Shown here: positions 40,364-49,597 of the stretch, piece after piece
Position numbering within the stretch: position 1 is the stretch's first letter
Layout of the letters: each line of letters begins with the position of its first letter
Assembly (NCBI GenBank): GCA_016716535.1
Contig: JADJWD010000004.1
Coordinates: 310,001 to 374,000, forward strand
From: Betaproteobacteria bacterium
GTDB lineage: Bacteria; Pseudomonadota; Gammaproteobacteria; Burkholderiales; Burkholderiaceae_C
Length of the DNA stretch: 64,000 bases
Reading direction: 5' to 3'
Made by a program: the position numbers and the translations under genes
The notes under the pieces: model-generated
The model's input: the letters and a program-made list of their open reading frames with translations, nothing else
The model's database searches: none
What the model was told of the DNA's origin: nothing

Positions 40364-40765
40364 ATGCGACGCCGCGGCTTCACCCTCGTCGAGGTGCTGG
40401 TGGCCAGCTCGGTCAGCCTGCTGCTGGCCTCGATCGCCTGGCCGTCGTACCGCGGCCAGTTGCTGCGCGCCGGCCGCGCCGAGGGCATCGAGGCCCTGCA
40501 ACGCCTGCAACGCGCGCAGGAACGGCACCGCGACACCTTCGGAACTTATGCGCCCCAGCTGGCGACGGTCGGCATGCCGCCCGCGACCACCGGCGGGCGC
40601 TATCGCCTCGAGTTCGTCGCCACCGGCGTCGAGTCGTACCAGGTGCAGGCCGTGGCGCGTGAAGACGGGCCGCAGGCCGACGACACCGCCTGCGCACGCC
40701 TGAGCCTCGAAGTGCGCCAGGGCTTCGCCACGCTCGGGCCCGACGGCCGGTGCTGGAACCGATGA
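40364..40765 (+). CDS. Type IV pilin-like protein (PilE-like), 133 aa
   Basis: Short prepilin leader with the peptidase site G/FTLVEVLV and a hydrophobic first helix (LVASSVSLLLASIAWPSYRG) including the conserved Glu5. The rest resembles PilE-type minor pilins: QRLQRAQERHRDTFGTYAP and GGRYRLEFVA, with Cys residues at the C-terminus (DTACARL and GRCWNR) that can form the D-loop bridge. Starts at ATG 40364, 10 bases after the PilZ gene, and overlaps the next gene. Confidence 0.85.
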   Translation: MRRRGFTLVEVLVASSVSLLLASIAWPSYRGQLLRAGRAEGIEALQRLQRAQERHRDTFGTYAPQLATVGMPPATTGGRYRLEFVATGVESYQVQAVAREDGPQADDTACARLSLEVRQGFATLGPDGRCWNR

Positions 40766-41340
40766 ACACGACGGCGCCCCCGCGGCTGGCCCGCCCGCGT
40801 GACAGTCATGCTGCGCGTCCTCCTCGCACGGCACGCGGCCTGACTTTCCTCGAACTCGTGATCGTGCTGGCCGTGCTTGCGATCCTCGGCGCGCTGGCCG
40901 TGCCGAGCATGGCGGCGCGCCTGCGCGGCGAGCGGCTGCAGACGGCCGCCGAGATGTTCGCCGCCGACATCGCCGATGCGCGCCACGAGGCCGCGCGGCG
41001 TGGCCAGGCGCTGCACATCGAAGGCCGCGCCGAAGCGTCGGCCCCGGCGCGATCCGCCGAGCCGGCCTGGTGCTGGTCGGTGGCCACGACCGCCGGCTGC
41101 TCGTGCGCCGACGCGGCCGCCGAGACGTGCCGCCTGAAGATCGTGCCGGCCACCGAACACCCGGGCGTCAGCCTCGTGCAGGCGCAAGGGGTGCATCTGC
41201 AACCCGACGGCCAGGCGACACCGAGCGTCGCGGCGGTCTTCGCCGCCGGCGACCGGCGGCTGCAGGTGCAAGTCTCCCGCTTCGGCCGCGCGCGCGTGTG
41301 CGACCCGGCCGGCACCTCGAAGCGGGTGCCCCGTTGCTGA
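40762..41340 (+). CDS. GspH/FimT-type pseudopilin, 192 aa
   Basis: Prepilin with an unusually long basic leader of about 26 residues, cleavage site G/LTFLELVI and the hydrophobic helix VLAVLAILGALAVPSMAARL. The C-terminal part (AADIADARHEAARRGQALHI) fits the GspH/FimT group of minor pilins. Its start overlaps the previous stop (ATGA) and its end overlaps the EAL gene, so pilins and phosphodiesterase are one coupled unit. No pilus assembly ATPase is in the window, so these minor pilins must depend on machinery elsewhere. Confidence 0.8.
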   Translation: MNTTAPPRLARPRDSHAARPPRTARGLTFLELVIVLAVLAILGALAVPSMAARLRGERLQTAAEMFAADIADARHEAARRGQALHIEGRAEASAPARSAEPAWCWSVATTAGCSCADAAAETCRLKIVPATEHPGVSLVQAQGVHLQPDGQATPSVAAVFAAGDRRLQVQVSRFGRARVCDPAGTSKRVPRC

Positions 41341-43349
41341 GCGCGCGGGCCGGCACGCTGGCCCGGGCCGCCGCGCCCTGGGTGCTGTGGCTGCTGTTTT
41401 CGGCAGCGGCCATCGGCCTCGTCGTGCACGCGATCGGCCAGATGGCCCGCCGCCACCTCGAGGACGAGGCCGGACGCGCCTCGCAAGCCTGGGCGCTGCA
41501 CCTGTCGCGCGCCGTGCAGGACATCGACCTCGTCTTCGCCGGCGAGGTGCCGCCGCCGGCGGCGCAGGATCACCTCGCGACACTGCGCGGCACCGCCAAC
41601 CTGCTGCGCTTTCATCTCTACGACACCGAGGGGCGGCTGCTGCTGCAGTCCGAATCGCTCGGCCGCCCGGTCAGCGAGGCCAAGCGCACGCCGCACCCCG
41701 CGGCGGCCGCGGCCGCAGCGATGGCGCCGATGGGCCGCACACCGCCGGTGCGGCTGCTCGAGTCGGCCGGCCGCGCCGGCGAGCCGGCGCTCACCAGCGA
41801 GGCCTACGTCGCCGTGCAGCACGGCTCGCGGCTGATCGGCGTCGTCGGCCTCGAACTCGACCTCACCGGCCAGGCGGCGGTGACCACCGCATCGTTCAGG
41901 CGCGCGGCGATGGCCGCCGCGCTGGCCGTGGGCTTCGTGCTCGTCGCCGGCGCCGCCGTCGTCGTTGCGCGCGTGCGCCGGCTGCGGCGCAGCGAAGAGC
42001 GCGCGAGCTTCCTCGCCCGCCACGACGCGCTGACCGGCGTGCTCAACCGCGAGAGCTTCCAGGCGGCGCTGGCGGCGGCGTGCCATGACGCTGGCGCCAG
42101 CAGCGAGGACGGCACCACCCCGCGCCCATTCGTGCTGCTCGTGCTGGACCTGCGCCGCTTCCGCGCCATCAACCAGAGCCTCGGCGTCTCGGCCGGCGAC
42201 CACCTGCTGCGCGCCATCGCCCAGCAACTGCGCGCGCTCGTGCGCCGCGACGACGTGCTGGCGCGCGTCGCCGGCGACCACTTCGCGCTGCTTCTGCAAG
42301 GCGTCACCGCGCCGGGCGACATCGCCGCGCAGGCCGAGCGGCTGCTTGCCGCGGTCGCCCAGCCGCACACGCTGCCGCCCGAGCTCGACACCAAGGGCCC
42401 GGTACTGCTCAGTGCCTGCGCCGGCGCGGCGCGCTTCGGCGCCGACGGCCGCACGCCCGAGGCGCTGCTGCGCGCCGCCGAAGTGGCGCTGACCCGCGCG
42501 CGCGCCATCGGCGACGGCCAATGGAGCTGCTACGACGCCCAGGCCGACCAGGCGCTGAAAGAACGGCGCGAGCTGGCCGATGAATTGCGCACGGCGCTTG
42601 CCGAAGACCGGCTGCGGCTGCACTTCCAGCCGATCTACGACGGCCACGGCGCGCTCGTCGGCTACGAGGCGCTGGCGCGCTGGCCGCACCCGGTGCGCGG
42701 CCTGGTGCCGCCGGCACTGTTCATCGGCCTGGCCGAGGAATCGGGCCTCATCGACGAGGTCGGCCGCTGGGTGCTGCGCACCGCGTGCCGCGAGGCGGCC
42801 ACCTGGCCGGCGCCGCTGCGCGTGGCGGTGAACCTCTCGCCGGCGCAGGTGCGCGAAGGCCCGGAACTTCTGCGCACCGTGCACGGCGCGCTCGACGCCG
42901 CCGGCCTGGCGCCGCCGCGGCTGGAGGTCGAGATCACCGAGTCGCTGCTGATGGGCCACGACGACGAGGTGCTGGCCACGCTGCACGGTCTGACCGAGCT
43001 GGGCGTGCGCATCGCGCTGGACGACTTCGGCACCGGCTTCTCGAGCCTGGCGTACCTGTGGCGCTACCCGTTCGGCAAGGTGAAGATCGACCGCGCCTTC
43101 ACGCAGCGTCTTGGGCACGAGGCGAAGGTCGACCTCATCGTGCGCTCGATCGTGCGCTTGGCGCACGCCCTGGGCATGCGCGTCAACGCCGAAGGCGTGG
43201 AGACCGAGCAGCAGCGCGCCGCGCTGCTGGGGCACGGCTGCGACGAGCTGCAGGGCTACCTGCTCGGGCGCCCGCAGCCGGCCGAGCAGCTGCCGCACCG
43301 CCTGAACGGCGCGCCGCGCGGGGCGAGCGAGGTGGCGGCGACGGCTTGA
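41334..43349 (+). CDS. Membrane-bound c-di-GMP phosphodiesterase with degenerate GGDEF and EAL domains
   Basis: About 671 aa. A helix near the N-terminus (VLWLLFSAAAIGLVVHAIG) and a second at about 200-222 (AALAVGFVLVAGAAVVVA) bracket a sensor domain. The GGDEF domain has AGDHF in place of GGDEF, so it should not make c-di-GMP. The EAL domain is intact: YEALARW, EITES, DDFGTGFSSL and KIDRAF. So it is expected to hydrolyse c-di-GMP and relieve the PilZ brake next to it. Start is uncertain: TTG at 41334 overlaps the pseudopilin stop; GTG at 41382 is an alternative. Confidence 0.85.
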   Translation: MLSARAGTLARAAAPWVLWLLFSAAAIGLVVHAIGQMARRHLEDEAGRASQAWALHLSRAVQDIDLVFAGEVPPPAAQDHLATLRGTANLLRFHLYDTEGRLLLQSESLGRPVSEAKRTPHPAAAAAAAMAPMGRTPPVRLLESAGRAGEPALTSEAYVAVQHGSRLIGVVGLELDLTGQAAVTTASFRRAAMAAALAVGFVLVAGAAVVVARVRRLRRSEERASFLARHDALTGVLNRESFQAALAAACHDAGASSEDGTTPRPFVLLVLDLRRFRAINQSLGVSAGDHLLRAIAQQLRALVRRDDVLARVAGDHFALLLQGVTAPGDIAAQAERLLAAVAQPHTLPPELDTKGPVLLSACAGAARFGADGRTPEALLRAAEVALTRARAIGDGQWSCYDAQADQALKERRELADELRTALAEDRLRLHFQPIYDGHGALVGYEALARWPHPVRGLVPPALFIGLAEESGLIDEVGRWVLRTACREAATWPAPLRVAVNLSPAQVREGPELLRTVHGALDAAGLAPPRLEVEITESLLMGHDDEVLATLHGLTELGVRIALDDFGTGFSSLAYLWRYPFGKVKIDRAFTQRLGHEAKVDLIVRSIVRLAHALGMRVNAEGVETEQQRAALLGHGCDELQGYLLGRPQPAEQLPHRLNGAPRGASEVAATA

Positions 43350-43370
43350 GCCCGGTCCCTGACCTTCAGC

Positions 43371-43697
43371 TCACACCTGCATGTTCATGATGTCGCTGTA
43401 GGCCTGCAGCAGCCTGTTGCGCACCTGCAGCGTCGCCTGGAAGCCGACGTTGGCCTTCTGCATCGCGAGCATCGTTTCCTCGACGCTGACGGTGGGGTTG
43501 TCCAGCGTCAGCTCGCGCTGCAACCGCTGCGCTTCGAGCTGCGACTGGCTGACGCCGTTCAGCGCCTGCGCCATCGCCGTCTTGAAGCCGCCGGCGGGGC
43601 CGCCGGCCGCTTCGGCGCGCGGCATGCCGTTGGCCTGCAGCCCGGCGCGGGCCAGCGCGGCCTGGAAGTCGAACGGCTTGAGGCGCACGTCGTTCAT
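43371..43697 (-). CDS. fliE: Flagellar hook-basal body protein FliE
   Basis: Protein of 108 aa linking the MS ring to the rod. Typical C-terminus: VSVEETMLAMQKANVGFQAT followed by VRNRLLQAYSDIMNMQV. N-terminal PFDFQAALARAG also fits. It is divergent from fliF, an arrangement also found in E. coli and Salmonella, with 181 bases in between that should hold promoters for both; I could not read a convincing one. Confidence 0.93.
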   Translation of the reverse strand: MNDVRLKPFDFQAALARAGLQANGMPRAEAAGGPAGGFKTAMAQALNGVSQSQLEAQRLQRELTLDNPTVSVEETMLAMQKANVGFQATLQVRNRLLQAYSDIMNMQV

Positions 43698-43878
43698 GGC
43701 GGTTCACGACCTGTTCATCGTGGCGCCACTGTAGGCATGCCGCCACGGCGCCGCGGCGGGAAGAAGCCGGGCTTTAAGCGCCTTCTCGCCGTACCGCCGA
43801 ACGGCAGGCCTCGAACAATGCGGCGCAGTCACAAGAAGTTCGCCCGGGTCCGCCCGGGCACCGCCCCACCGCGCCTCC

Positions 43879-45585
43879 ATGGACAACGCCGTCGCGACCG
43901 TCCCCTCCTCCGCCGCCGCGCTCGCCGCCGGCAGCCCGCCTGCCGGCAACGGCCTGGCCGACCGCTGGAAGAAGCTGCCGGCGCGCACGCAGATGATGGC
44001 GTTGGCCGGCATCGCCGCGCTCGTCGCGGTGATCGTGCTGCTCACCGGCAGCGCGCGCGACGCCGACTGGCGGGTGCTGTTCCCGAACCTGTCCGAGAAG
44101 GACGGCGGCCAGGTCATCGAGCGGCTGACGCAGATGAACGTGCCCTACCGCTTCAGCGAGGGCGGCGGCATGCTGATGGTGCCGGCCTCGCGCGTGCACG
44201 AACTGCGCATGAAGCTCTCGGCCGCGGGCCTGCCCACCGGCGGCGTCGGTGCGGGTACCGGGGGGCCCGGCTACGAGCTGCTCGACAAGTCGCCTTTCGG
44301 CCAGACGCAGGGCCAGGAGCGGATGAATGTGCAGCGCGCCATCGAAGGCGAGCTGACGCGCACGATCCAGAGCCTGGCGTCGGTGCAGTCGGCGCGTGTG
44401 CACCTGGCGATCCCGCACCAGAACGGCTTCTTTCGCGAGCAGCAGAAACCCAGCGCCAGCGTCGTGCTGACCCTGCACCCGGGCCGCACGCTCGAGCGCA
44501 GCCAGATCGCCGGCATCGTGCACCTCGTCAGCTCGAGCGTGCCCGAGTTGAACCCGAAGGCGGTGAGCGTCATCGACGGCAGCGGCGCGCTGTTGTCGGG
44601 CACGCCCTCCGAGACCGACGCCGAGGGCTTGGACGGCTCGCAGCTGCAATACCGCCGCGAGCTCGAGGCCGGGCACCTGCGCCGCATCCTGGCGCTGCTC
44701 GAGCCCGTCGTCGGCCGCGACAACGTGCGCGCCAGCGTCACCGCCGAGATCGACTTCTCGCAGGTGATGCAGACGGCCGAAGCCTGGCGCCCGAACCAGG
44801 GCGCCGACGCGCGCATCGCCATCCGCGAACAACGCACGCAGGAAAGCACGCAGCCCGGCAGCGCCACGCCGGCCGGCGTGCCCGGTGCGATGACGAATCA
44901 ACCGCCGGTGAACGCCACCGCGCCGATCACCGGCGCCTCGGCGCCGCTGCAAGCCGCCGGCGGCGGCGGCGCAGGCGCCAGCACCGCCCGCGAAGGCGCG
45001 ACGCGCTACGAACTCGACAAGACCGTCACCGTCACGCGCGCTGCCGTCGGCCAGGTGAAGCGGCTGTCGGCTGCCGTCGTCGTCAACCACCGTTCGAGCA
45101 CCGACCCGAAGGGCAAGGTGACCTCGGCGCCGTTGTCGGAGAAGGAGCTCGAGCAGCTCACCGCGCTCGTGCAGCAGGGCATCGGCTTCAACGGCGAGCG
45201 CGGCGACCAGGTGAAGGTCATCAACGCGCCCTTCCGCGCCGACCCCGCGCCCGCCGCGGAGACCGTGCCGATGTGGCAGCAGCCGTGGCTGACCGACCTC
45301 TTGAAGAGCACCGCGGCGCCGCTGGCGCTGGGGCTCGTCGGGCTGGTCATCGTCTTCGCCCTGCTGAGGCCGGCGATGAAGCAGATGTTCACGCCGCCGC
45401 CACCGGCGCCCGGCGCGCAGGTCAACGAAGTGGTCGGCGGCGACTCGCCGCTGGACCCCGCCTCGCCGCCGGCGCTGGCAGCGCCGGCCGGCAACGACCG
45501 CATCGAGGCCGCGCGGCGGCTGGCCAAGGAGAACCCCGCCGCCGTCGCCAACATCGTCCGCGGCTGGGTGAACGGGGAAGCATGA
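43879..45585 (+). CDS. fliF: Flagellar MS-ring protein FliF
   Basis: Protein of 568 aa with a helix near residues 35-55 and one near 475-495 and a periplasmic ring-building region between them. Seen motifs: WRVLFPNLSEKDGGQVIERL, ALEGELTRTIQSLASVQSAR-like stretch, and YELDKTVTVTRAAVGQVKRL. The C-terminal tail (ARRLAKENPAAVANIVRGWV) binds FliG. An Ala/Gly-rich low-complexity loop lies at about 350-375. First gene of the fliFGHIJK run. Confidence 0.95.
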   Translation: MDNAVATVPSSAAALAAGSPPAGNGLADRWKKLPARTQMMALAGIAALVAVIVLLTGSARDADWRVLFPNLSEKDGGQVIERLTQMNVPYRFSEGGGMLMVPASRVHELRMKLSAAGLPTGGVGAGTGGPGYELLDKSPFGQTQGQERMNVQRAIEGELTRTIQSLASVQSARVHLAIPHQNGFFREQQKPSASVVLTLHPGRTLERSQIAGIVHLVSSSVPELNPKAVSVIDGSGALLSGTPSETDAEGLDGSQLQYRRELEAGHLRRILALLEPVVGRDNVRASVTAEIDFSQVMQTAEAWRPNQGADARIAIREQRTQESTQPGSATPAGVPGAMTNQPPVNATAPITGASAPLQAAGGGGAGASTAREGATRYELDKTVTVTRAAVGQVKRLSAAVVVNHRSSTDPKGKVTSAPLSEKELEQLTALVQQGIGFNGERGDQVKVINAPFRADPAPAAETVPMWQQPWLTDLLKSTAAPLALGLVGLVIVFALLRPAMKQMFTPPPPAPGAQVNEVVGGDSPLDPASPPALAAPAGNDRIEAARRLAKENPAAVANIVRGWVNGEA

Positions 45586-45690
45586 CGCCCCCCCGAAGCG
45601 CCTTCGGCGCCTCCCCCCCAGGGGGGCACCGCCAGCGGACCGGCAGAGCCGGATCCGCGGCGGTCGCTGGCCCAACACCCACGCTCTCGG
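45586..45690. repeat. Multi-hairpin intergenic element between fliF and fliG
   Basis: Three neighbouring palindromes: GCGCC-TTC-GGCGC (45598-45610), a C-run/G-run hairpin (45613-45626), and CCGGC-AGA-GCCGG (45640-45652) with outer arms GCGGA and TCCGC. This arrangement resembles dispersed elements common in Burkholderiales. It may weaken or process the fliF-fliG transcript. Confidence 0.75.
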
Positions 45691-45713
45691 CCTGAAACCG
45701 TACGCACCGCGCC

Positions 45714-46721
45714 ATGGCTGCCCCACTCGACGACGAAGGCCTGGAGAACGCCGCCATCCTGCTCATGAGCCTGGGCGAGGAGGAGGCGGCCGAGATCTTC
45801 AGGCACCTGTCGCCCAAGGAGGTGCAGCGCCTGGGCGAGACGATCGCCAAGACGAAGGCGGTGCCGCGCGAGCGCGTCGACAACGTGTTCGAGAAGTTCG
45901 AGTCGCTCGCCGCCAGCGAGCACATCCTCGTCGCCGACACCAACGAGTACGTCAAGAGCGTGCTGCGCAAGGCGCTCGGCGACGACAAGGCCAACCTGCT
46001 GATCGACCGCATCCTGCAAGGCAGCGACGTCACCGGCATCGAGAGCCTGAAGTGGATGGACCCGGCGAGCGTCGCCGAGCTGCTGCGCATCGAGCACCCG
46101 CAGATCGTCGCCGCGATCCTCGTGCACCTCGAGCCCGACCAGGCCGCCGACATCCTGAAGCTCTTCGGCGAGCGCCAGCGCAACGAGGTGCTGATCCGCA
46201 TCGCCACGCTCGACGGCATCCAGCCCGCGGCGCTGAAGGACCTCAACGAGGTGATGAGCAAGGTGCTCGCCGGCGGCGACCGCACGAAGAAGGCCAACCT
46301 CGGCGGCGTCAAGCCCACGGCGGAGATCCTGAACATGCTGGGCAGCGCGATCGAGACCAGCGTGCTCGACTTCGTGCGCGAGGCCGACAACGACCTCGCG
46401 CAGAAGATCATGGACAACATGTTCACCTTCGACGACGTCGAGAAGATCGACGACAAGGGCATCCAGGCGCTGCTCAAGGAAGTGCAGAGCGAGTCGCTCG
46501 TCATCGCGCTGAAGGGCGCCACGCCGGGCATGCGCGACAAGGTGTTCAGGAACATGTCCAGCCGCGCCGCCGAGTCGCTGAAGGAAGACCTCGAGTCGCG
46601 CGGCCCGGTGCGGCTGTCGGAGGTGGAGTCCGAGCAGAAGGAGATGCTCAAGATCATCCGCCGCCTCGTCGACGAGGGGCAGATCGTGCTCGCCGGCGGG
46701 GGTGACGAGCAGTTCGTATGA
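45714..46721 (+). CDS. fliG: Flagellar motor switch protein FliG
   Basis: Rotor protein of 335 aa, contacts the stator and the MS ring. Motifs: AAILLMSLGEEEAAEIFRHL at the N-terminus, the EHPQIVAAILVHL middle domain and the C-terminal torque helix with FVREADNDLAQKIMDNMFTF and AEVESEQKEMLKII-like end. The charged residues of the torque helix are present. Length is normal. Overlaps fliH by four bases. Confidence 0.96.
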   Translation: MAAPLDDEGLENAAILLMSLGEEEAAEIFRHLSPKEVQRLGETIAKTKAVPRERVDNVFEKFESLAASEHILVADTNEYVKSVLRKALGDDKANLLIDRILQGSDVTGIESLKWMDPASVAELLRIEHPQIVAAILVHLEPDQAADILKLFGERQRNEVLIRIATLDGIQPAALKDLNEVMSKVLAGGDRTKKANLGGVKPTAEILNMLGSAIETSVLDFVREADNDLAQKIMDNMFTFDDVEKIDDKGIQALLKEVQSESLVIALKGATPGMRDKVFRNMSSRAAESLKEDLESRGPVRLSEVESEQKEMLKIIRRLVDEGQIVLAGGGDEQFV

Positions 46722-47560
46722 GCAGCAACGGATCGGCCCGATCGGGCAAGTCCCCCTGGCGCAACGTGCCGCCGGCCCCCGGCGCCAAGCCGGCCACCGC
46801 CTACAGCCGCTTCATCCCGCGCGAAGAGCTGGGCGATGTGGAGAGCTGGCGGCCGGGCAGCTTCGGCAGCGTCGGCGGCGCCGAGCCTTCGCCTGGCGGC
46901 AACGGTCATGGGCCTCACACCGGACATGGCCCGCAAGCCGCGCCGCCCGAACCCACCGCCGACGAGTGGCGCGCGCGTGTGCAGGCCTCGAGGCAGGCCG
47001 GCTACCAGGACGGCTACCGCGACGGCATGGCCGCGCTCGAGAATTTCAAGCAGCAGTTCGCCGCCCAGGCCACCGCGCAGGTCGGCACGCTGCTCGACGC
47101 CTTCGACCGCCAGCTCGCGGCGATGGACGAGCAGCTCGCGCGCACGCTTGCGCGCACCGCCGTGCAACTGGCGCGCGAGGTGGTGCGCGGTGAGCTCGTC
47201 GCGCAGCCGGCGCTCGTGGCGCGGGTTGCCACCGAGGCGCTGAACGCGGTGATGCTGTCGGCCAAGCACATCACCGTGCTCGCGCATCCGCAGGACCTGC
47301 CACTCGTCGCCGCCGGCGCCGAAGAAGCGCTGGCCGCGCGCGGCGCACGCCTTGTCGCCGACGCAGCGGTGGCGCGCGGCGGCGTCGCCATCGAATCCGA
47401 CGTCGGCCGCGTCGACGCCGGCATCGCGCGCCGCTGGCAGCAGGCGGCCGAGGCGCTGGCGCCGGAGGTCGGCTGGGTTGCACCCGACGATGCCGCAGTC
47501 GACGCCGGCGACGACACGGCCCACGCGGCCGACGCGGCCGACCCCGAGGCGCCGCGATGA
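46718..47560 (+). CDS. fliH: Flagellar export ATPase regulator FliH
   Basis: Protein of 280 aa. A Pro/Gly-rich N-terminal part (first 80 residues) leads to GYQDGYRDGMAALENFKQQF, the helical GxxxG-like segment of FliH, then RTAVQLAREVVRGELVAQPA and the C-terminal VNP-type domain that binds FliI. It holds the ATPase at the export gate. The C-terminus ends in an acidic Ala/Asp tail. Overlaps fliG and fliI (ATGA). Confidence 0.9.
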   Translation: MSSNGSARSGKSPWRNVPPAPGAKPATAYSRFIPREELGDVESWRPGSFGSVGGAEPSPGGNGHGPHTGHGPQAAPPEPTADEWRARVQASRQAGYQDGYRDGMAALENFKQQFAAQATAQVGTLLDAFDRQLAAMDEQLARTLARTAVQLAREVVRGELVAQPALVARVATEALNAVMLSAKHITVLAHPQDLPLVAAGAEEALAARGARLVADAAVARGGVAIESDVGRVDAGIARRWQQAAEALAPEVGWVAPDDAAVDAGDDTAHAADAADPEAPR

Positions 47561-49017
47561 AGGCACTGGCCGATCGCCTGGCCGAGCGCGAACAGCGCTG
47601 GTCGCGCTGGATGACGGGCCTTGCCGAACAGGCCGGCGCGGCGCAGCCGCTCGCCGGCGAAGGCATGCTGTTGCGTGTCACCGGCCTCGTGCTCGAGGCG
47701 GTGGGCGTGCGCGCGCCGATGGGCGCGGTGTGCGAGGTGCACGCGACGAGCGGCGGACATGGCGGCCACGGCTCGGCCGCCGAGCCGCCGGTGCTGGCCG
47801 AGGTCGTCGGCTTCAACGGCGACCGCGCCTTCCTGATGCCCACCGGCGAGGTGCACGGCCTGGCCAGCGGCGCGCGCGTCGTGCCGCGCGCCGCGCCGCG
47901 CGTGCCGCTGCGCTTCGGCGCCGCAGCCGGCGCACACCCGTGGCGGCGCAGCGAGGACCGCGGACTGCACCTGCCGATGGGCAGCGGCCTGCTCGGCCGC
48001 GTCGTCGATTCACACGGCCGGCCGATCGACCGCCTCGGCGAACTGGCCGGTGCGACGCCCGAGCCGATGGTGCGCCGGCCGATCAACGCCATGGACCGCG
48101 ACCCGGTGCGCACGCCGCTCGATACCGGCGTGCGCGCGATCAACGCGCTGCTCACCGTCGGCCGCGGCCAGCGCGTGGGCCTCTTCGCCGGCACCGGCGT
48201 GGGCAAGAGCGTGCTCTTGGGCATGATGGCGCGCTACACCGCCGCCGACGTGATCGTCGTCGGCCTGATCGGCGAGCGCGGCCGCGAGGTCAAGGAGTTC
48301 ATCGAGGACATCCTCGAAGCCGAGGGCCTGGCGCGCAGCGTCGTCGTCGCGGCACCGGCCGACGCGCCGCCGCTCGTGCGGCTGCAAGGCGCGCACTACG
48401 CCACCGCGATCGCCGAGCACTTCCGCGACCGCGGCAAGCACGTGCTGCTGCTGATGGACAGCCTGACGCGCTACGCGATGGCGCAGCGCGAAATTGCGCT
48501 GGCGATCGGCGAGCCGCCGGCGACACGCGGTTATCCGCCGAGCTGCTTTGCGAAGCTGCCGCAGCTGGTGGAGCGCAGCGGCAACGGCGCGCATGGCCAG
48601 GGTTCGATCACTGCCTTCTACACCGTGCTCACCGAGGGCGACGACCCGCAGGACCCGATCGCCGACGCGGCGCGCGGCATCCTCGACGGCCACATCGTGC
48701 TCTCGCGCGAGCTGGCCGAAAGCGGCCACTTCCCGGCCATCGACGTCGAGCGCTCGATCTCGCGCGTGATGACGGCCGTCGCGCCGCGCCCGCAGCAGCA
48801 CGCGGCGCGGCGGCTGAGGCAACTCATGGCCCGGCTCGCGAAGGCGCGCGACCTGCTGCAGCTCGGCGCCTATCAACCGGGGCACGACACCGAACTCGAC
48901 CTCGCGGTGCGGCTGTCGTCGCAGATCAGCCAGTTCCTGCAGCAGGACATGCACGAGCGCGCGCCGCTGGCCGAATGCCGGGCGCGGCTGCAGGCGCTGG
49001 TGCCGACGGCGGCTTGA
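47557..49017 (+). CDS. fliI: Flagellum-specific export ATPase FliI
   Basis: F1-like ATPase of 486 aa driving type III export. Walker A is GLFAGTGVGKSVLLGMMA; Walker B is KHVLLLMDSLTRYAMAQREI; the type III signature GEPPATRGYPPSCFAKLPQL is present. The C-terminus AKARDLLQLGAYQPGHDTEL is also typical. An insert GGHGGHGSAAEPP near residue 70 makes the N-terminal barrel slightly longer than usual. Confidence 0.96.
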   Translation: MKALADRLAEREQRWSRWMTGLAEQAGAAQPLAGEGMLLRVTGLVLEAVGVRAPMGAVCEVHATSGGHGGHGSAAEPPVLAEVVGFNGDRAFLMPTGEVHGLASGARVVPRAAPRVPLRFGAAAGAHPWRRSEDRGLHLPMGSGLLGRVVDSHGRPIDRLGELAGATPEPMVRRPINAMDRDPVRTPLDTGVRAINALLTVGRGQRVGLFAGTGVGKSVLLGMMARYTAADVIVVGLIGERGREVKEFIEDILEAEGLARSVVVAAPADAPPLVRLQGAHYATAIAEHFRDRGKHVLLLMDSLTRYAMAQREIALAIGEPPATRGYPPSCFAKLPQLVERSGNGAHGQGSITAFYTVLTEGDDPQDPIADAARGILDGHIVLSRELAESGHFPAIDVERSISRVMTAVAPRPQQHAARRLRQLMARLAKARDLLQLGAYQPGHDTELDLAVRLSSQISQFLQQDMHERAPLAECRARLQALVPTAA

Positions 49018-49046
49018 GCATCGAATTCGAACCTCTCCCGAAGACC

Positions 49047-49514
49047 ATGTCACAAGCCACGCTGCTGACCCTGCTCGAACAGGCCGAGAACGAACGCGAC
49101 GCCGCGCGCGCGCGCCTCGCGCAGGCCGAAGAGGCGGCGCGCCAGGGCCGCGCGCAGGCCGAGCAACTGCACGCCTACCGCGAGGACTACCGCCGCCGCG
49201 CGCCGGCGTTGAACGGCCGTGCCGTCAGCATCGAACTGATGCGCTGCCACCAGGGCTTCATGCAGCGGCTGGACCAGGCGATCGAGCAGCAGCGCGGCCA
49301 GGTCGCGCGGCTGGAGCAGCAGGTCGCGGCACAGCGCGACGTGGTGCAGGAGCGTGAACTGCGCGTCGCCTCGGTGAAGAAGCTGCTCGAGCGGCGCGCG
49401 CAGGAAGCGCGCCGGCAGGCCGAGCGCCTGGAGCAGCGGCAGACCGACGAGACGGCGCTGCGCAGTGCCTTCAACCGCCCGAGTGTGTTGGGCGGACTCA
49501 TGCAGAAGCACTGA
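49047..49514 (+). CDS. fliJ: Flagellar protein FliJ
   Basis: Coiled-coil protein of 155 aa: LTLLEQAENERDAARARLAQ through to SVKKLLERRAQEARRQAERL. FliJ escorts export chaperones and contacts the FliI ring and FlhA. Start ATG at 49047, 29 bases after fliI. Identification rests on coiled-coil pattern, RRAQEARR motif and position. Confidence 0.88.
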   Translation: MSQATLLTLLEQAENERDAARARLAQAEEAARQGRAQAEQLHAYREDYRRRAPALNGRAVSIELMRCHQGFMQRLDQAIEQQRGQVARLEQQVAAQRDVVQERELRVASVKKLLERRAQEARRQAERLEQRQTDETALRSAFNRPSVLGGLMQKH

Positions 49515-49597
49515 GGATTCGGCGCACCGCCCTGCCGACCTAACCCAAGAACTGCAAGCCCCGCATCCGCGCCTGACCGACGCCAAGGAGCCCACCG

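Noticed and set aside
43698..43878. Possible FliA promoter between fliE and fliF
   Set aside because: No -10 and -35 pair with correct spacing on either strand.
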